Below are positions 51,296 through 62,576 of a DNA stretch of 64,000 nucleotides, piece after piece (position 1 is the first letter of the stretch; each line of letters opens with the position of its first letter). Below the pieces are notes generated by a model. The model made no database searches, had not been told where the DNA came from, and worked only from the letters and a program-made list of their open reading frames with translations. This DNA comes from Protula sp. h YS-2021. Taxonomy: Eukaryota; Annelida; Polychaeta; Sabellida; Serpulidae. The stretch spans positions 52,469,810 to 52,533,809 of the forward strand of contig OX457024.1 of the NCBI GenBank assembly GCA_949752745.1, written 5' to 3'. A program made the position numbers and the translations under genes.

Positions 51296-51735
51296 TTACA
51301 AATCAAGTATAGATACAATGGTATGAATAACTGGAGACCATTGGTCTTCAATGAACACTAACCAATGACTGAGTTCATCCAATGTAATAGCATCTACACC
51401 ATATTTCTCACAACGTTGATTTGCATTCTCTAACACTTTATCTAAATGCATGTAATATTTAGCTTCATTCCAATATGTATAAACAGATGCAAAATGACAA
51501 GTATGTTCTTGACACTCTTCATGTTGACAAGCAGGACAGACTAAATATGCAAACTTTTTTACAGCTGATAACATTTCTTCACAATAAGCTTTTTGCACAA
51601 TATATTGTCTCAGTGTCATGTCTGCCATTGTGCAGTCTTGAATCAATGCAACACAAGTTAAACATACTTCAAATTTACATGTCCACACGTCTGCACACCA
51701 TGACAGTTGGCAAGCAAATGAAAAAGTCTCTAACC
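51296..51735 (-). CDS. Cys-rich protein of unknown function
   Basis: Likely ATG 51628, but the frame is open upstream to about 51735 with further cysteines ('CADVWTCKFEVCLTC') and no ATG, so a spliced or non-ATG start is possible. 'CPACQHEECQEHTCHF' could bind zinc. A long helix 'YYMHLDKVLENANQRCEKYG' and 'LDELSHWLVF' follow. No known family is recognised. It lies between the NADAR gene and integrase. Confidence 0.45.
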
Positions 51736-52167
51736 CTCACACAACATTTCTAACAACTTTCCCATAATATTCTGACCAGGATATTCAGATGACACATGTT
51801 TCACACCAGCTCCCCACCAATGATCATACGTTGCTTCAACTAAAGTTTTGTCTTTACATTCTTTCAACTTGTTGCGAAACAATACACACTGATCCAGTTT
51901 GACTTGTTAAACATCTTGCATTTTGCTTCTCTTCACTGTATGCCATAAAGGACATGGTTTTATCCCTTTAGCAATACGTTTCGCTTCATATCCATTTCTG
52001 GATGACACAATGGCTGAAGCAATATCTGGACGGTGATGAAACACTGCTTTCTCATATTGATACAACGCTTCACTTGAGTTGAACACATATCCATACTTTT
52101 CAAGTCGTGTTGGAAACATGTTTGAAAGAACGTCCTTGTGACCACTGAATAGTACAAGATTCTCCAT
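51730..52167 (-). pseudogene. NADAR-domain protein (YbiA/DUF1768 superfamily), one stop
   Basis: 145 residues from ATG 52167 to TAG 51730, interrupted only by TAA at 51907-51909 (codon 87). Family signatures: 'LFSGHKDVLSNMFP', 'YVFNSSEALYQYEKA' (the FxSxExxYQ core), 'YEAKRIAK', 'W---KRSKMQDV', then after the stop 'DQCVLFRNKLKE', 'LVEATYDHWWGAG' and 'GQNIMGKLLEML'. Known NADAR proteins cleave N-glycosidic bonds in riboflavin intermediates or remove ADP-ribose from guanine. Here it is cargo beside integrase, in a place where element 1 has none. An anti-defence or repair role is only inference. Confidence 0.85.
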
Positions 52168-52182
52168 GTTGACTTTGCTTCT

Positions 52183-52314
52183 TTATTCTGACATGTCGGT
52201 TTCTTCCTGTAATAAAATATCTTTTAATATATTTGCTGCCTCTTCTATCATGTTCTTTCTTTGTTTACGTTGAAACCACTCACATAAAACTAAATTTGCT
52301 AGTAAGAAAAACAT
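52183..52314 (-). CDS. Small single-pass membrane peptide, possible
   Basis: 43 residues from ATG 52314, ending 15 bp before the NADAR start. The N-terminus 'MFFLLANLVLCEWF' is hydrophobic, followed by 'QRKQRKN' and an acidic amphipathic helix. It is too short for firm support; it could also be part of a spliced exon, since the preceding gene ends at CAG|GTAAGT. Confidence 0.35.
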   Translation of the reverse strand: MFFLLANLVLCEWFQRKQRKNMIEEAANILKDILLQEETDMSE

Positions 52315-52359
52315 TGTTATGTCTTTGAGAAACAATTCACTATGTTGTCATAAACATGT

Positions 52360-52692
52360 TTAAAAAGGTTTTATATAACTTACCTGATAAAGCTGCTCGG
52401 TTTCCTCTTCATCTTTACAACAATCTCTCAAATGATCAACTACGGTGAAATATACTTCTACATCAGTACGAGCAGAATAAAGTGCAGAATCAAAGTCAAA
52501 GTCAAGATCTTCTTCTATTCCAATTTTATGACATTCTCCAAGAAATCTTGAATGCAGTTCAATCACATCAAGACTATGATGTACAACATCCCAAAAAGCG
52601 TCCAAATGATAAAGTTGATAGTCTGGAGTGCCACAGCAAGCAAGTTTAGCAATCATCAAGTCAATATAAGCATTTTTAAAACATGCGTCCAT
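52360..52692 (-). CDS. 110-residue accessory protein of unknown function
   Basis: ATG 52692. It is related to the first part of the relic at 872-1561 in element 1. Visible features are 'MDACFKNAYIDLMIAKL', 'LDAFWDVVHHSLDVIELHSRF' and an acidic 'EEDLDFDFDSALYSA' stretch. The C-terminal codons CTTTATCAG are followed by GTAAGT, a perfect donor, so the real end may lie in another exon. No known domain is recognised. Confidence 0.45.
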   Translation of the reverse strand: MDACFKNAYIDLMIAKLACCGTPDYQLYHLDAFWDVVHHSLDVIELHSRFLGECHKIGIEEDLDFDFDSALYSARTDVEVYFTVVDHLRDCCKDEEETEQLYQVSYIKPF

Positions 52693-52710
52693 CTTGTTTC
52701 AGTGTCACTT

Positions 52711-53334
52711 TTACTTTGCTTCACTGACTTTAAGTACTCCACACTTGCCGCAGAAGTTGTTTGGTTCACACAACTTGCAATTATACTTGTGGCAGTGGCA
52801 ATGATAATCTTCCACATATCCACAAGCACCACAATACTCGCAGGTAAGTCCAAGTTGATTTTGTACGTTCATATTCTCCAACTGAACTTCAGCCAGTCTT
52901 TTCTTGGATAGCTTTGACACCTTCATCCGACCATCCTTTTGCAGCTTGATAATAGTTATGGCATGACATTCCGTACATGGTAACAAGGCTGAGTTAATGT
53001 TATCCATCTCCTGAAGCAATGTCTCCCATTCACCATCATCCATGTTGATGTACTTCGTATATCCTTGCCCGTGAAGTAGTGTTGTATGTGCAAAAGTTAT
53101 ATAGCGCTTACCCAAGATTGGAATGACTTCCAGCCACTTCGTTTGTGTTAAGTATACTTTGAAGCCAATGGTGTATAAATTTCTAAATTTCTCACATATA
53201 CACTTCCACGAACATGGTGATAATGCAACCCAATGCCCTCCACGTTTGATTCGTAGAAATTGTCCAAATTTTCCATGCTGCACAGTAATGGTTACGTTTT
53301 CACTAATTTTAAAGCTGCTTGTCTTCTTCTCCAT
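52711..53334 (-). CDS. PC4-like protein with zinc-binding tail, copy B
   Basis: 207 residues from ATG 53334. The first unit is 'VTITVQHGKFGQFLRIKRGGHWVALSPCSW' and a helix; the second is 'RYITFAHT-LLHGQGYTKYINMDDGEWETLLQEMD'. Both resemble PC4-type strands-plus-helix. A coiled stretch is followed by a Cys/His-rich tail (residues about 165-200) with 'CEYCGACGYVEDYHCHCHKYNCKLC' spacing typical of zinc fingers. It is a tandem paralogue of 53449-54084. A DNA-binding role is inferred. Confidence 0.6.
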   Translation of the reverse strand: MEKKTSSFKISENVTITVQHGKFGQFLRIKRGGHWVALSPCSWKCICEKFRNLYTIGFKVYLTQTKWLEVIPILGKRYITFAHTTLLHGQGYTKYINMDDGEWETLLQEMDNINSALLPCTECHAITIIKLQKDGRMKVSKLSKKRLAEVQLENMNVQNQLGLTCEYCGACGYVEDYHCHCHKYNCKLCEPNNFCGKCGVLKVSEAK

Positions 53335-53448
53335 GGTTACACAATGATAACTTCACTACCTTTTATGTCCAACTATATACCCAAACATTTTGCAAAGTTT
53401 TGAATTCACTTCAACTCATCCATCGTGAAATCGAGTAAGTTCTGACTT

Positions 53449-54084
53449 CTACTTTGCTTCACAGACTTTAAGTACTCCACACTTGCCGCAGAAGTTGTTT
53501 GGTTCACACATCTTGCAATTATACTTGTGACAGTGGCAATGATAATCCTCCACATATCCACAAGCACCACAATAGTCGCAGGTAAGTCCAAGTTGATTTT
53601 GTACGTTCATGTTCTCCAACTGAACTTCAGCCAGCCTTTTCTTTGATAGCTTTGACACCTTCATCCGACCATCCTTTTGCAGCTTGATAGGAGTTATGAC
53701 ATGACATTCCTCACATGGCGATAGGGCTGAGTTGATGTTGTCCATCTCCTGAAGCAGTGTCTCCCATTCACCATCATTCATGTTGATGTGATGTGTGTAT
53801 TCTTTCCCTTCAAACCGTGACGTGCGCACAAAACTCACATAGCGCATATCCAAGTATGAAATGACTTCAAGCCACTTCGTTTGCGTTAAGTATAGTTTGA
53901 AGCCAATGTCGCGTAAATTTTTCAAGCTCTGGCACACAATCTTCCACAAAGATGGTGAATAAGCACACCATCTCTCTCCACGTGTGATGCGTAGAAATGG
54001 CCCATATTCTCCATGCTCCACAGTAATGGTTAAGTTAGCACTAATTTTAAAGCTGCTGCTGCTGCTGCTTGTCTTGTTCTCCAT
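53449..54084 (-). CDS. PC4-like protein with zinc-binding tail, copy A
   Basis: About 211 residues from ATG 54084 ('MENKTSSSSSSFKIS'). Same layout as copy B. The zinc tail is nearly identical between the two (residue changes at only a few places), while the PC4-like units have diverged, which suggests gene conversion or stronger constraint on the tail. The 738-bp offset marks a tandem gene duplication. A Ser run from GCT/GCA-type trinucleotide repeats lies after the start. Confidence 0.6.
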   Translation of the reverse strand: MENKTSSSSSSFKISANLTITVEHGEYGPFLRITRGERWCAYSPSLWKIVCQSLKNLRDIGFKLYLTQTKWLEVISYLDMRYVSFVRTSRFEGKEYTHHINMNDGEWETLLQEMDNINSALSPCEECHVITPIKLQKDGRMKVSKLSKKRLAEVQLENMNVQNQLGLTCDYCGACGYVEDYHCHCHKYNCKMCEPNNFCGKCGVLKVCEAK

Positions 54085-54164
54085 GACTGCCACAATGTAT
54101 TGATGATCCACTCCCTCCAACTGTCTGCTGAGAAATGACTCCACTCTGCTGAGTTCACTCCCTT

Positions 54165-54599
54165 TTATACCCAACTATCTGCTGAGTCAGCTTTCTTTTC
54201 AAAGAACTTGCAAACTTTTGAATTCACTTCAACTCGTCCATGGTTGAACCGAACAAGGTCTGATACATTATTTGGAACATCATCATCATAATGTAGAATA
54301 ATTCTAGTAGCTACAACTAACATGAGGTCAGTTGCCCAAATTGTATTCGCGTTGATAAATGCTAAATCAATGTTGTAAGTTGATAGTAAATGCAGTTCTT
54401 CACATTCATGTAGAAACGAGCGGATGAAACGATCTCTTGGAATAGCCTTTCCCACAGCTTCCCAATGCAGATGCAAATTCTTCACTTGCAGCATCCAATC
54501 CGATTCAAAAGCAGGAAGCTTTGAAAACACATAGTCAATATAGTTCACTTTGAAGACGTCATCCATAGTCATACATCTGTCAAGAAGTAATGCCGACAT
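54165..54599 (-). CDS. 144-residue accessory protein of unknown function
   Basis: ATG 54599, about 30 bp after a TATAAAAGG box (54625-54633). Features: 'MTMDDVFKVNYIDYVFSKLP', 'RDRFIRSFLHECEEL', 'RIILHYDDDVPNNVSDL'. Its relative in element 1 is the second part of 872-1561. It is the first gene inside the right TIR, facing PolB's mirror position. No family is recognised. Confidence 0.5.
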   Translation of the reverse strand: MSALLLDRCMTMDDVFKVNYIDYVFSKLPAFESDWMLQVKNLHLHWEAVGKAIPRDRFIRSFLHECEELHLLSTYNIDLAFINANTIWATDLMLVVATRIILHYDDDVPNNVSDLVRFNHGRVEVNSKVCKFFEKKADSADSWV

Positions 54600-54624
54600 T
54601 GTGAAGTATTTTCTCGTCACTCTT

Positions 54625-54633
54625 CCTTTTATA
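54625..54633 (-). promoter_or_regulatory. TATA box of the right-hand gene set
   Basis: TATAAAAGG on the minus strand followed by AAGAGTGA, as before PolB at 39355. The two gene sets thus start from related promoters at the inner TIR ends. Confidence 0.55.
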
Positions 54634-55067
54634 AAACTTTGATGGTATATGGTGTGTAACTTGTTCAAACTTATTCAATACTCGTTCAAAATTGTTGACT
54701 CAGCAGAATGTATCACTAGTTGACTAGTTGACATGTTTCACTCATGCTTTTATGCTACTTCCATGTAATCAAAATATGGTGTGTAACTTTTCAAACTTGC
54801 TCAAAAATGTTAAAATTGCTGACTCAGCAGAATGTTACTTATGTATATGAATGTCTCACTTACAGTTGTGAAGTTGTACAGCTGTAAAGCAGAGACATCT
54901 AGCGGTGAAGTCAAATGGTCTGCCAAATGGTATTGATCCGCCAACTAGACCTGAAATGTGATAAAATGTATTCTCTCTCACACACACACACACAGACAGA
55001 CATGTTTTTTGCTTCATTTCATAATATAGGATGGCCCTTAAAAGAGCCTGAAAGATTTTAGTATATA

Positions 55068-55343
55068 TCAGCAGCAGTTATGGGGTTGTCCCTCATATTC
55101 CAACCACACTTGACACTTGCAGTATCGTTGAGTCAGTGTTACTATGCGGTTGTTCCACATAAATGTAATTACTACGTCAGGCTTCACTGCAGTGATCTGA
55201 GTTGGAAATTGTAGCACCTCCTCCAAAGCATATGTAATATCAGCTGCTTCAGCTTCATCACGCATATTTACCCAGATGCAAACAGATTCATTCGCTTGAA
55301 ACGCTGTTAAGTCATCAATGATGATAGCTGGTGTGTTATCCAT
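55068..55343 (-). pseudogene. TIR gene, right arm (3' truncated)
   Basis: ATG 55343 ('MDNTPAIIIDDLTAFQ'). The middle is 'CIWVNMRDEAEAADITYALEEVL' and 'DVVITFMWNNRIVTLTQRYC'; it ends soon after 'EYEGQPHNC'. The left-arm copy has the Cys-rich zinc part that is missing here, and lacks the middle present here. No family is recognised for the middle part. Confidence 0.5.
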
Positions 55344-55439
55344 GATGTGTCTGACAATGTCTCTAAGCCTTGAGACACCACACTTATATAGGATTTTATC
55401 ATGCTGATTCGGCAAAAGTTTTTGTTGCTCTCCTGGGGT

Positions 55440-55640
55440 GGGGGGGGGGGTCGGTACATAGTATATCCTAGGGGGGGGGGTCAGTCCCGACTGCCGCCTA
55501 GGGGGGGGTCAGTCCCGACTGCCGCCTAGGGGGGGGGTCAGTCCCGACTGCCACCTAGAAGGGGGGGGGGTCAGTCCCGACGGGGGGGTCAGTCCCGACG
55601 GGGGGGGGTCAGTCCCGACTGCCACCTAGGGGGGGGGGTC
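55440..55640. repeat. G-rich tandem repeat in right TIR
   Basis: Units of about 25-35 bp, GGGGGGG plus TCAGTCCCGACTGCC and CACCTAG in variants, repeated six or seven times. The left arm has fewer units (38390-38525). Strong G-quadruplex potential. Confidence 0.8.
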
Positions 55641-55740
55641 ATGGCTTTTTAGGGTCTGTTGCCATGGTTACACTGATTGACAGGTGGAGTTCATTTGCTT
55701 CATGATGATTGACTCGGCCAAAACTATCAAGCAACTTTCG

Positions 55741-55978
55741 CTCCAGACAGTATGACGTCATCATGACGTCATCATGACGTCATGGATGGCCGCGCCTATC
55801 CTTACGCTTATCGTGACGTCACTTCCGGTCCAGACAACACTTCCGGTCCAGACAGTATGACGTCACTTCCAGACAGTATGACGTCACTTCCAGACAGTAT
55901 GACGTCATCAAGTGGTCCAGACAGCACTTCCGGTCCAGATAGTATGACGTCACTTCCGGTCCAGACAGTATGACGTCA
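55741..55978. promoter_or_regulatory. Array of CRE palindromes with ETS-type sites (right)
   Basis: Mirror of 38055-38285: nine TGACGTCA palindromes and four ACTTCCGG (reverse of CCGGAAGT). Nearly identical to the left array, implying conversion between TIRs or a young element. Confidence 0.75.
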
Positions 55979-56012
55979 CAAAGTGTGGTAGAACTCTTGT
56001 TTCTCCCCTACT

Positions 56013-56018
56013 GATCCT
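56013..56018. repeat. Target-site duplication, element 3, right copy
   Basis: GATCCT, identical to 38016-38021. Confidence 0.92.
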
Positions 56019-57799
<1,781 letters not shown>

Positions 57800-58099
57800 T
57801 GAATAACTGCTTATTTTGGAGTAAAAGGGGCCCTTAGAAGGGCTTTACTCTTGGTTTTTGGGTGGACTACTAGTACAGCTTGTTCTCTTCTATCCAATAT
57901 TCTTTTGCAAACACCGCCACTTCAATGCTAAAATATTCGCCATAGGTCTATACCATTTTCGTCTGGCTATTTCAAGACACATTGTGAAATAATGCGTTGC
58001 GATCGCCAAGCGATGAAAATTTGTGGTATAGACCCACTCTATCTTGACGGTAAGGCATGATTGATGCTTCACTTTCTCTTTTGCCTTATATATACTTCT

Positions 58100-58985
58100 C
58101 TTTGGAATGCCGTTTTAACATTTAATGCTTATTTTTGACATCAAAACATAATGAAAGATATCAAGAAATCAATGTAGATCTCAATAATTTATATTTTGCT
58201 ATCAATAATTGAATTCTAGACGGCAAAAATTTATTTTTGAGATTAAAAAATAAAATTTACAAACTTAAAAAATCTTAAAGGAGATACACATTTACATAAA
58301 ATTTAACGAATCGTCAATTAAATTTTGGAGATGAAAACTTGAATTATTGAGATCAATAATAACAGCACAATTTTTGATCTGAAGAATTGCTTCCTTTTTG
58401 TACAGTAAAAAAATTAAACAAAGGTTCTGCATACAAGGGCCAGTCATTATTAATTTACAGATGTGTGCTGCTGAATATTTATTTTAAAAATAAACTGATA
58501 TTTTGATATCAAAAATCAATTTTTGAGATCAAAAAATCATTTGCAGATTTCAAAATACAAATTAAAATAGCTCCATCCTGAAATAATGATATCTGAAATA
58601 AATTCTTGATATCAATAAAAGGAAAATGAATTATTGAGCTCAAAATTAATATTTTGCTATCAAATATTTCATTTTTGCTCTCAAGAATTGAATTTTTGAT
58701 CTCAAAAAATCAATTTTAGATATTATTAAATCATGTTTGATATCAATAAATATTTCTTAATGTCTCCCAATATTTATTGCTATCAAAAATTATTTTTTTA
58801 GATCAAGAATGCATTTAGAGATATCAAAAATACAATTACAGATAGCAAAAATTAATTATTGATATCAAAATAGGGAATTTTTGATATCAAAAATTAATTC
58901 TTGATATCAAAAAATCAATTTTTGAGATCAAAAATTTTTTTTTATATCAATTAATCCTTTGTAAATGTGAAAACGGCATTCCATG
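58100..58985. mobile_element. AT-rich repeat with inverted ends, possible non-autonomous DNA element
   Basis: Ends are TGGAATGCCGTTTTAACATT (about 58107) and its near inverse AATGTGAAAACGGCATTCCA (to about 58983). CTTCTCTT lies just outside both ends, a possible 8-bp target duplication. The inside is made of many short palindromic units such as TTTTTGATATCAAAAAT and TTGAGATCAAAAA. No coding capacity. Confidence 0.55.
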
Positions 58986-59253
58986 CTTCTCTTATATTAA
59001 CACATAGTGTGTGAGTTACGTCATGGTAGTTCCCCCCGGCCAGTGAACCACGGCATATTAGGACATAGTGTGTGGCCGGCCCCCAAGGAAATTTTGGAAA
59101 ATATATTTTAGACATAGTAGGACATAGTGTGCCAGACCCCCCTAGGAAGTTTGACAAAATTTATGTTTAGACATCTCCCTACACACTTTACGTTTAGACA
59201 TCTCTCTACGAAATTGGGAACTTTGGAAATCAAATTGACGGGAAACCTGGATG

Positions 59254-59262
59254 TATAAAAGG
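59254..59262 (+). promoter_or_regulatory. TATA box of element 4 PolB
   Basis: TATAAAAGG, 48 bp before ATG 59310, and a CAG acceptor-like string between. Matches the promoter layout of element 3 PolB. Confidence 0.5.
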
Positions 59263-59309
59263 AACGTCTGAGAACACATTTCAGCATACCAGTTAAGGCA
59301 ACATCAACG

Positions 59310-62300
59310 ATGGCAGCCAGTTCAGTATGGGACATACCAGTCCTCTGCTTTGAATGCAATGTGGAATTTCCATCTGTGGAATTGTTTGAAACACATACGT
59401 GTACAGAAGCTGAGAAGAAAAATGCAGTGAAACATGCTCGTGGAGAGAGAGCACGAACGGGAGCGGAACTTATATCTGCAGTGAAACGTGCTCATGAAGA
59501 GCTTGTTGAGGAGAAAGCTGCAAAGAGACGAAAGACAGGACAAGTGGGGAGAGGTAGAAGGGTTAATCTTGGTAGAAAGGCGCAAGAAAAACGGTTTGAG
59601 CCCGAAAATCGAACGGATTTGCTGCTTGAAATGCGACAGCAAGAGAACCGCATCAAGACACATCTGCTGGAGACCTTAAACCATGGAATAAAATGGTACA
59701 CTGTGGTGCATGCTCGCTTCAAGAAAATGGTGCTGAATCAACAAGGAGGTCTTACAGAACAAGTGGATAATGCATTTATCAGCAGTCCAATATATACAGC
59801 ATTCAATCCAGCTGATATTGAACAGGACTCGCCGACAGCCTTTTAAGAATTATTTACCAAGTTTGACGAACATGAGCGACAAGACTCTGGCTGGGTTCTA
59901 GATGAAATGCAGTACATTGAAGTACATACAGCTAAAACAGCGTCTTCGGAAGCGAGCAGTTTTATCACAGTGCCGAAGAAAGTGTTAAACATTAAGAATG
60001 AAGACAGCAAGTGTTTTATATGGCCCGTTTTGGCTCACCTATACCCTCGTCAGAACAACTCACGTCACGTGAATTAATACAAGCCATTTGAGAAGGAATT
60101 AAAAAGTAGAGGGCATGACATTTCCCACACCGATTACCGACATTCCAAAGTCTGAAAAGGAGAACGATGTGTCCATCAACGTGTTTGGATATGAACAGGA
60201 TACGGTTGTTCCGATACAACTCAGCCAAAACGTAAGTGCTAGAGAAATCAACTTACTTCCCATTGGCAATGACAAGAAAAGGCATTACTGTCTCATCAAG
60301 AATTTCAACAGACTCATGGCCTACCGATCAAACCATAATGGCACAACTTTTTATTGTTTCAACTGTCTTCATGAGTTTATGCTGCAAGATCTTTTAGATG
60401 AGCATCGTGAAGTGTGTGGCAAGCATGAGCGCAACGTTTATCATTCCCCAAGGAAACTATCATCAAGTTCAAGAATGTGGTCAAACAACAGCGAGCACTT
60501 TTTGTGATTTATGCTGATTTTGAATGTTTCAGGCAAAAGCATGAAGGGGATAGGTATCAGCATCGTCGTCCAAACAGCTTTGCCTATGTGGTTGTCAGCG
60601 ACTACGACGCACGTGCACAAGTCATGTATTAAGGATACAATGCCGTGAAAGTCTTTTTAGACCATATGGTCAACGAGCGTGATCGTATTTGCATTGTTAG
60701 GTGCAGCCAAAGGACACGGTGATGACCCGTGAGGACCAAAAGAATTTCAGGAACGCCGTCGATTGCTACATTTGCCACCGGTACCTAGGAGCTGATTGTG
60801 TGAGAGATCATGACCACATCAATGGCAAATACCGCGGAATGGCACATAATGAATGCAACTTGCAATTTCGACTTAGAAAGGGTAAGCAGGGGGATGAAGA
60901 TTCTTTTGTCATTCCTGTGTTTTTCCACAATATGCGAGGTTATGACAGTCATCTGATCATGGAGGAATCGGAAAATTCAAAGATCAAACGATTACATTCA
61001 TTCCCAACACCATTGAGAAATACATTGCTTTCACCATGAGCAATCTGAAACTTACGTACAGCTTTCAGTTTATGAGTCCCTCTCTACAGAGGTTGGTATC
61101 CAACCTCGCGGCAGAAGGGAAAAATAAATTCTAGAACATCACCAGTCACTTCCACGATAGCAAGCAGCAAGATTTGCTGCCGAGTAAAGGAGTGCACCCC
61201 TATGACTACGTGGAAGAACCACCCAAGTTTGCTGAAACGCAGCTATCGTCAAAGGACAACTTTTATAGTCAGCTCAGCGAAGAGGACATTAGCGACGAGG
61301 ATTATGCTCAGAAGGTGTGAGATACATTCAACTGTATCACATTCGGTGAATACCACGACCTGTACATGAAATCGGATGTGTTGCTGCTGGCTGACGTGTT
61401 TGAAAATTTTCGTCAAGTATGCCTCAGCACGTATGAATTGGATCCTGCTCATGACTATTCAGCGCCAGGGCTGCTATGTTAAAAGAGGCGAATGTGAAGT
61501 TGGAACTAATCACTGACATTCATATGTACCAAATGGTTGAACAAGGCCTACGTTGATCACGCACAAGTACGCGAAAGATCCGAATATGAAACGTAAACCT
61601 AGTGAAAAGCTCATTCCTAGCCTATGCAACAAGAAGAAATATGTGCTTCATTATTGGAATTTGCAGCAGTACGCCTCATTGTTGTTGAAAGTCACCAAAG
61701 TGCACCGTGACATAATGTTTGTACAGAGCAAATGGTTGGAGAAATAAATTACCTTGAACACGGAAAAGAGAAAATTGGCCAAGAACCCCGTTTAGGATTT
61801 CTTAAAACTCCTGAATAACTCTGTGTTTGGCAAAACCATGGAAAATGTGAGAAAGTGAATCAATATTGAACTTGTTCACAAGGAAAAGCAGTTCAAGAAA
61901 CTTATGGCCAAACCTTCTTTCCACAAATTCAAAATTTTCAATGAAAATTTAACCGCTGTGCATTCATTTACGCAAAGTGGATTTGCTTTTGGATAAATCC
62001 ATTCAAGTCGGCTTCACCATTCTCGACCTCATCAAAGTGCTGATGTTTCACTTTCATTACAATTACATCATGGCCAAGTATCTCAACGCCAAAGTGTTGT
62101 TCAGCGACACCGACACTCTATGTTATGACATAGAAACGGAAGATATCTATAAGGATATGCAGCAAGATGCTTACCTGTTCGACACAACTGACTATCCGTC
62201 AGATCATTTCCTACATTCCAACGTGAACAAAAAATGTGCTTGGAAAAATGGATGAGACGGCAGGCATCCCCATTGAAGAGTTTGCTGGACTTATGTATAG

Positions 62301-62575
62301 TTTATGTAATGTATAGTTTAATGTATGGTGGGAAAGAAAAACATACGGCCAAAGGCATCACTCGAGCTTGTCAAAAACGCATTAAACATTTTAGTATAGA
62401 GACAGTTTGTTCAACCGAAGTCAAACCTTGGCTACAGGGCACATTATTCGAAGTCAAGCTTTTCTCGGAGAAGTTGAGGAAAGTAGCCCTCACCCCATAT
62501 GACGACAGGCGGTACGTACTAAATGACGACACTCTCCAACTTGAGTTTTTTGAGGTGCGGACACTGAAGCGTTAA
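59310..62575 (+). pseudogene. Polinton PolB relic (element 4)
   Basis: Starts 'MAASSVWDIPVLCFECNVEFPS' with a zinc finger and is open to 59846. Stops and frameshifts follow throughout. Recognisable blocks in order: 'GRRVNLG', 'SRLLLEMRQQEN'-like, 'DIPKSEKENDVSINVFGYE', 'FYCFNCLHEFM', the HNH-like 'CVRDHDHINGKYRG', 'FFHNMRGYDSHL', motif B 'NNSVFGKTMEN', and motif C 'LFSDTDTLCY' with both Asp retained. A deletion near 61550-61590 removes motif A. Closely related to element 3 PolB. Confidence 0.88.
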
Positions 62576-62576
62576 C

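Larger units (their letters stand above)
38022..56012. mobile_element. Element 3: full-length Polinton/Maverick, 17,991 bp
   Basis: TIRs of about 1.3 kb begin AGTAGG, and a 6-bp duplication GATCCT flanks the element. From the left on +: TIR Cys-rich gene, PolB, three PC4-like genes. From the right on -: TIR gene, 144-residue protein, two PC4-like zinc proteins, 110-residue protein, small membrane peptide, NADAR protein, Cys-rich protein, integrase, ATPase, small protein, KMVLVP-type protein, penton, core protein, major capsid protein, protease. Several genes carry one stop or frameshift, and two internal tandem duplications (553 and 96 bp) are present. It is a relative of elements 1 and 4. 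Confidence 0.93.
54703..56012. repeat. Right TIR of element 3
   Basis: Inverted match to 38022-39348. It has the same CRE/ETS array, G-rich repeats and promoter, and the other arm's version of the TIR gene. The TG microsatellite is shorter here (about 12 bases of CA on +). Confidence 0.9.
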
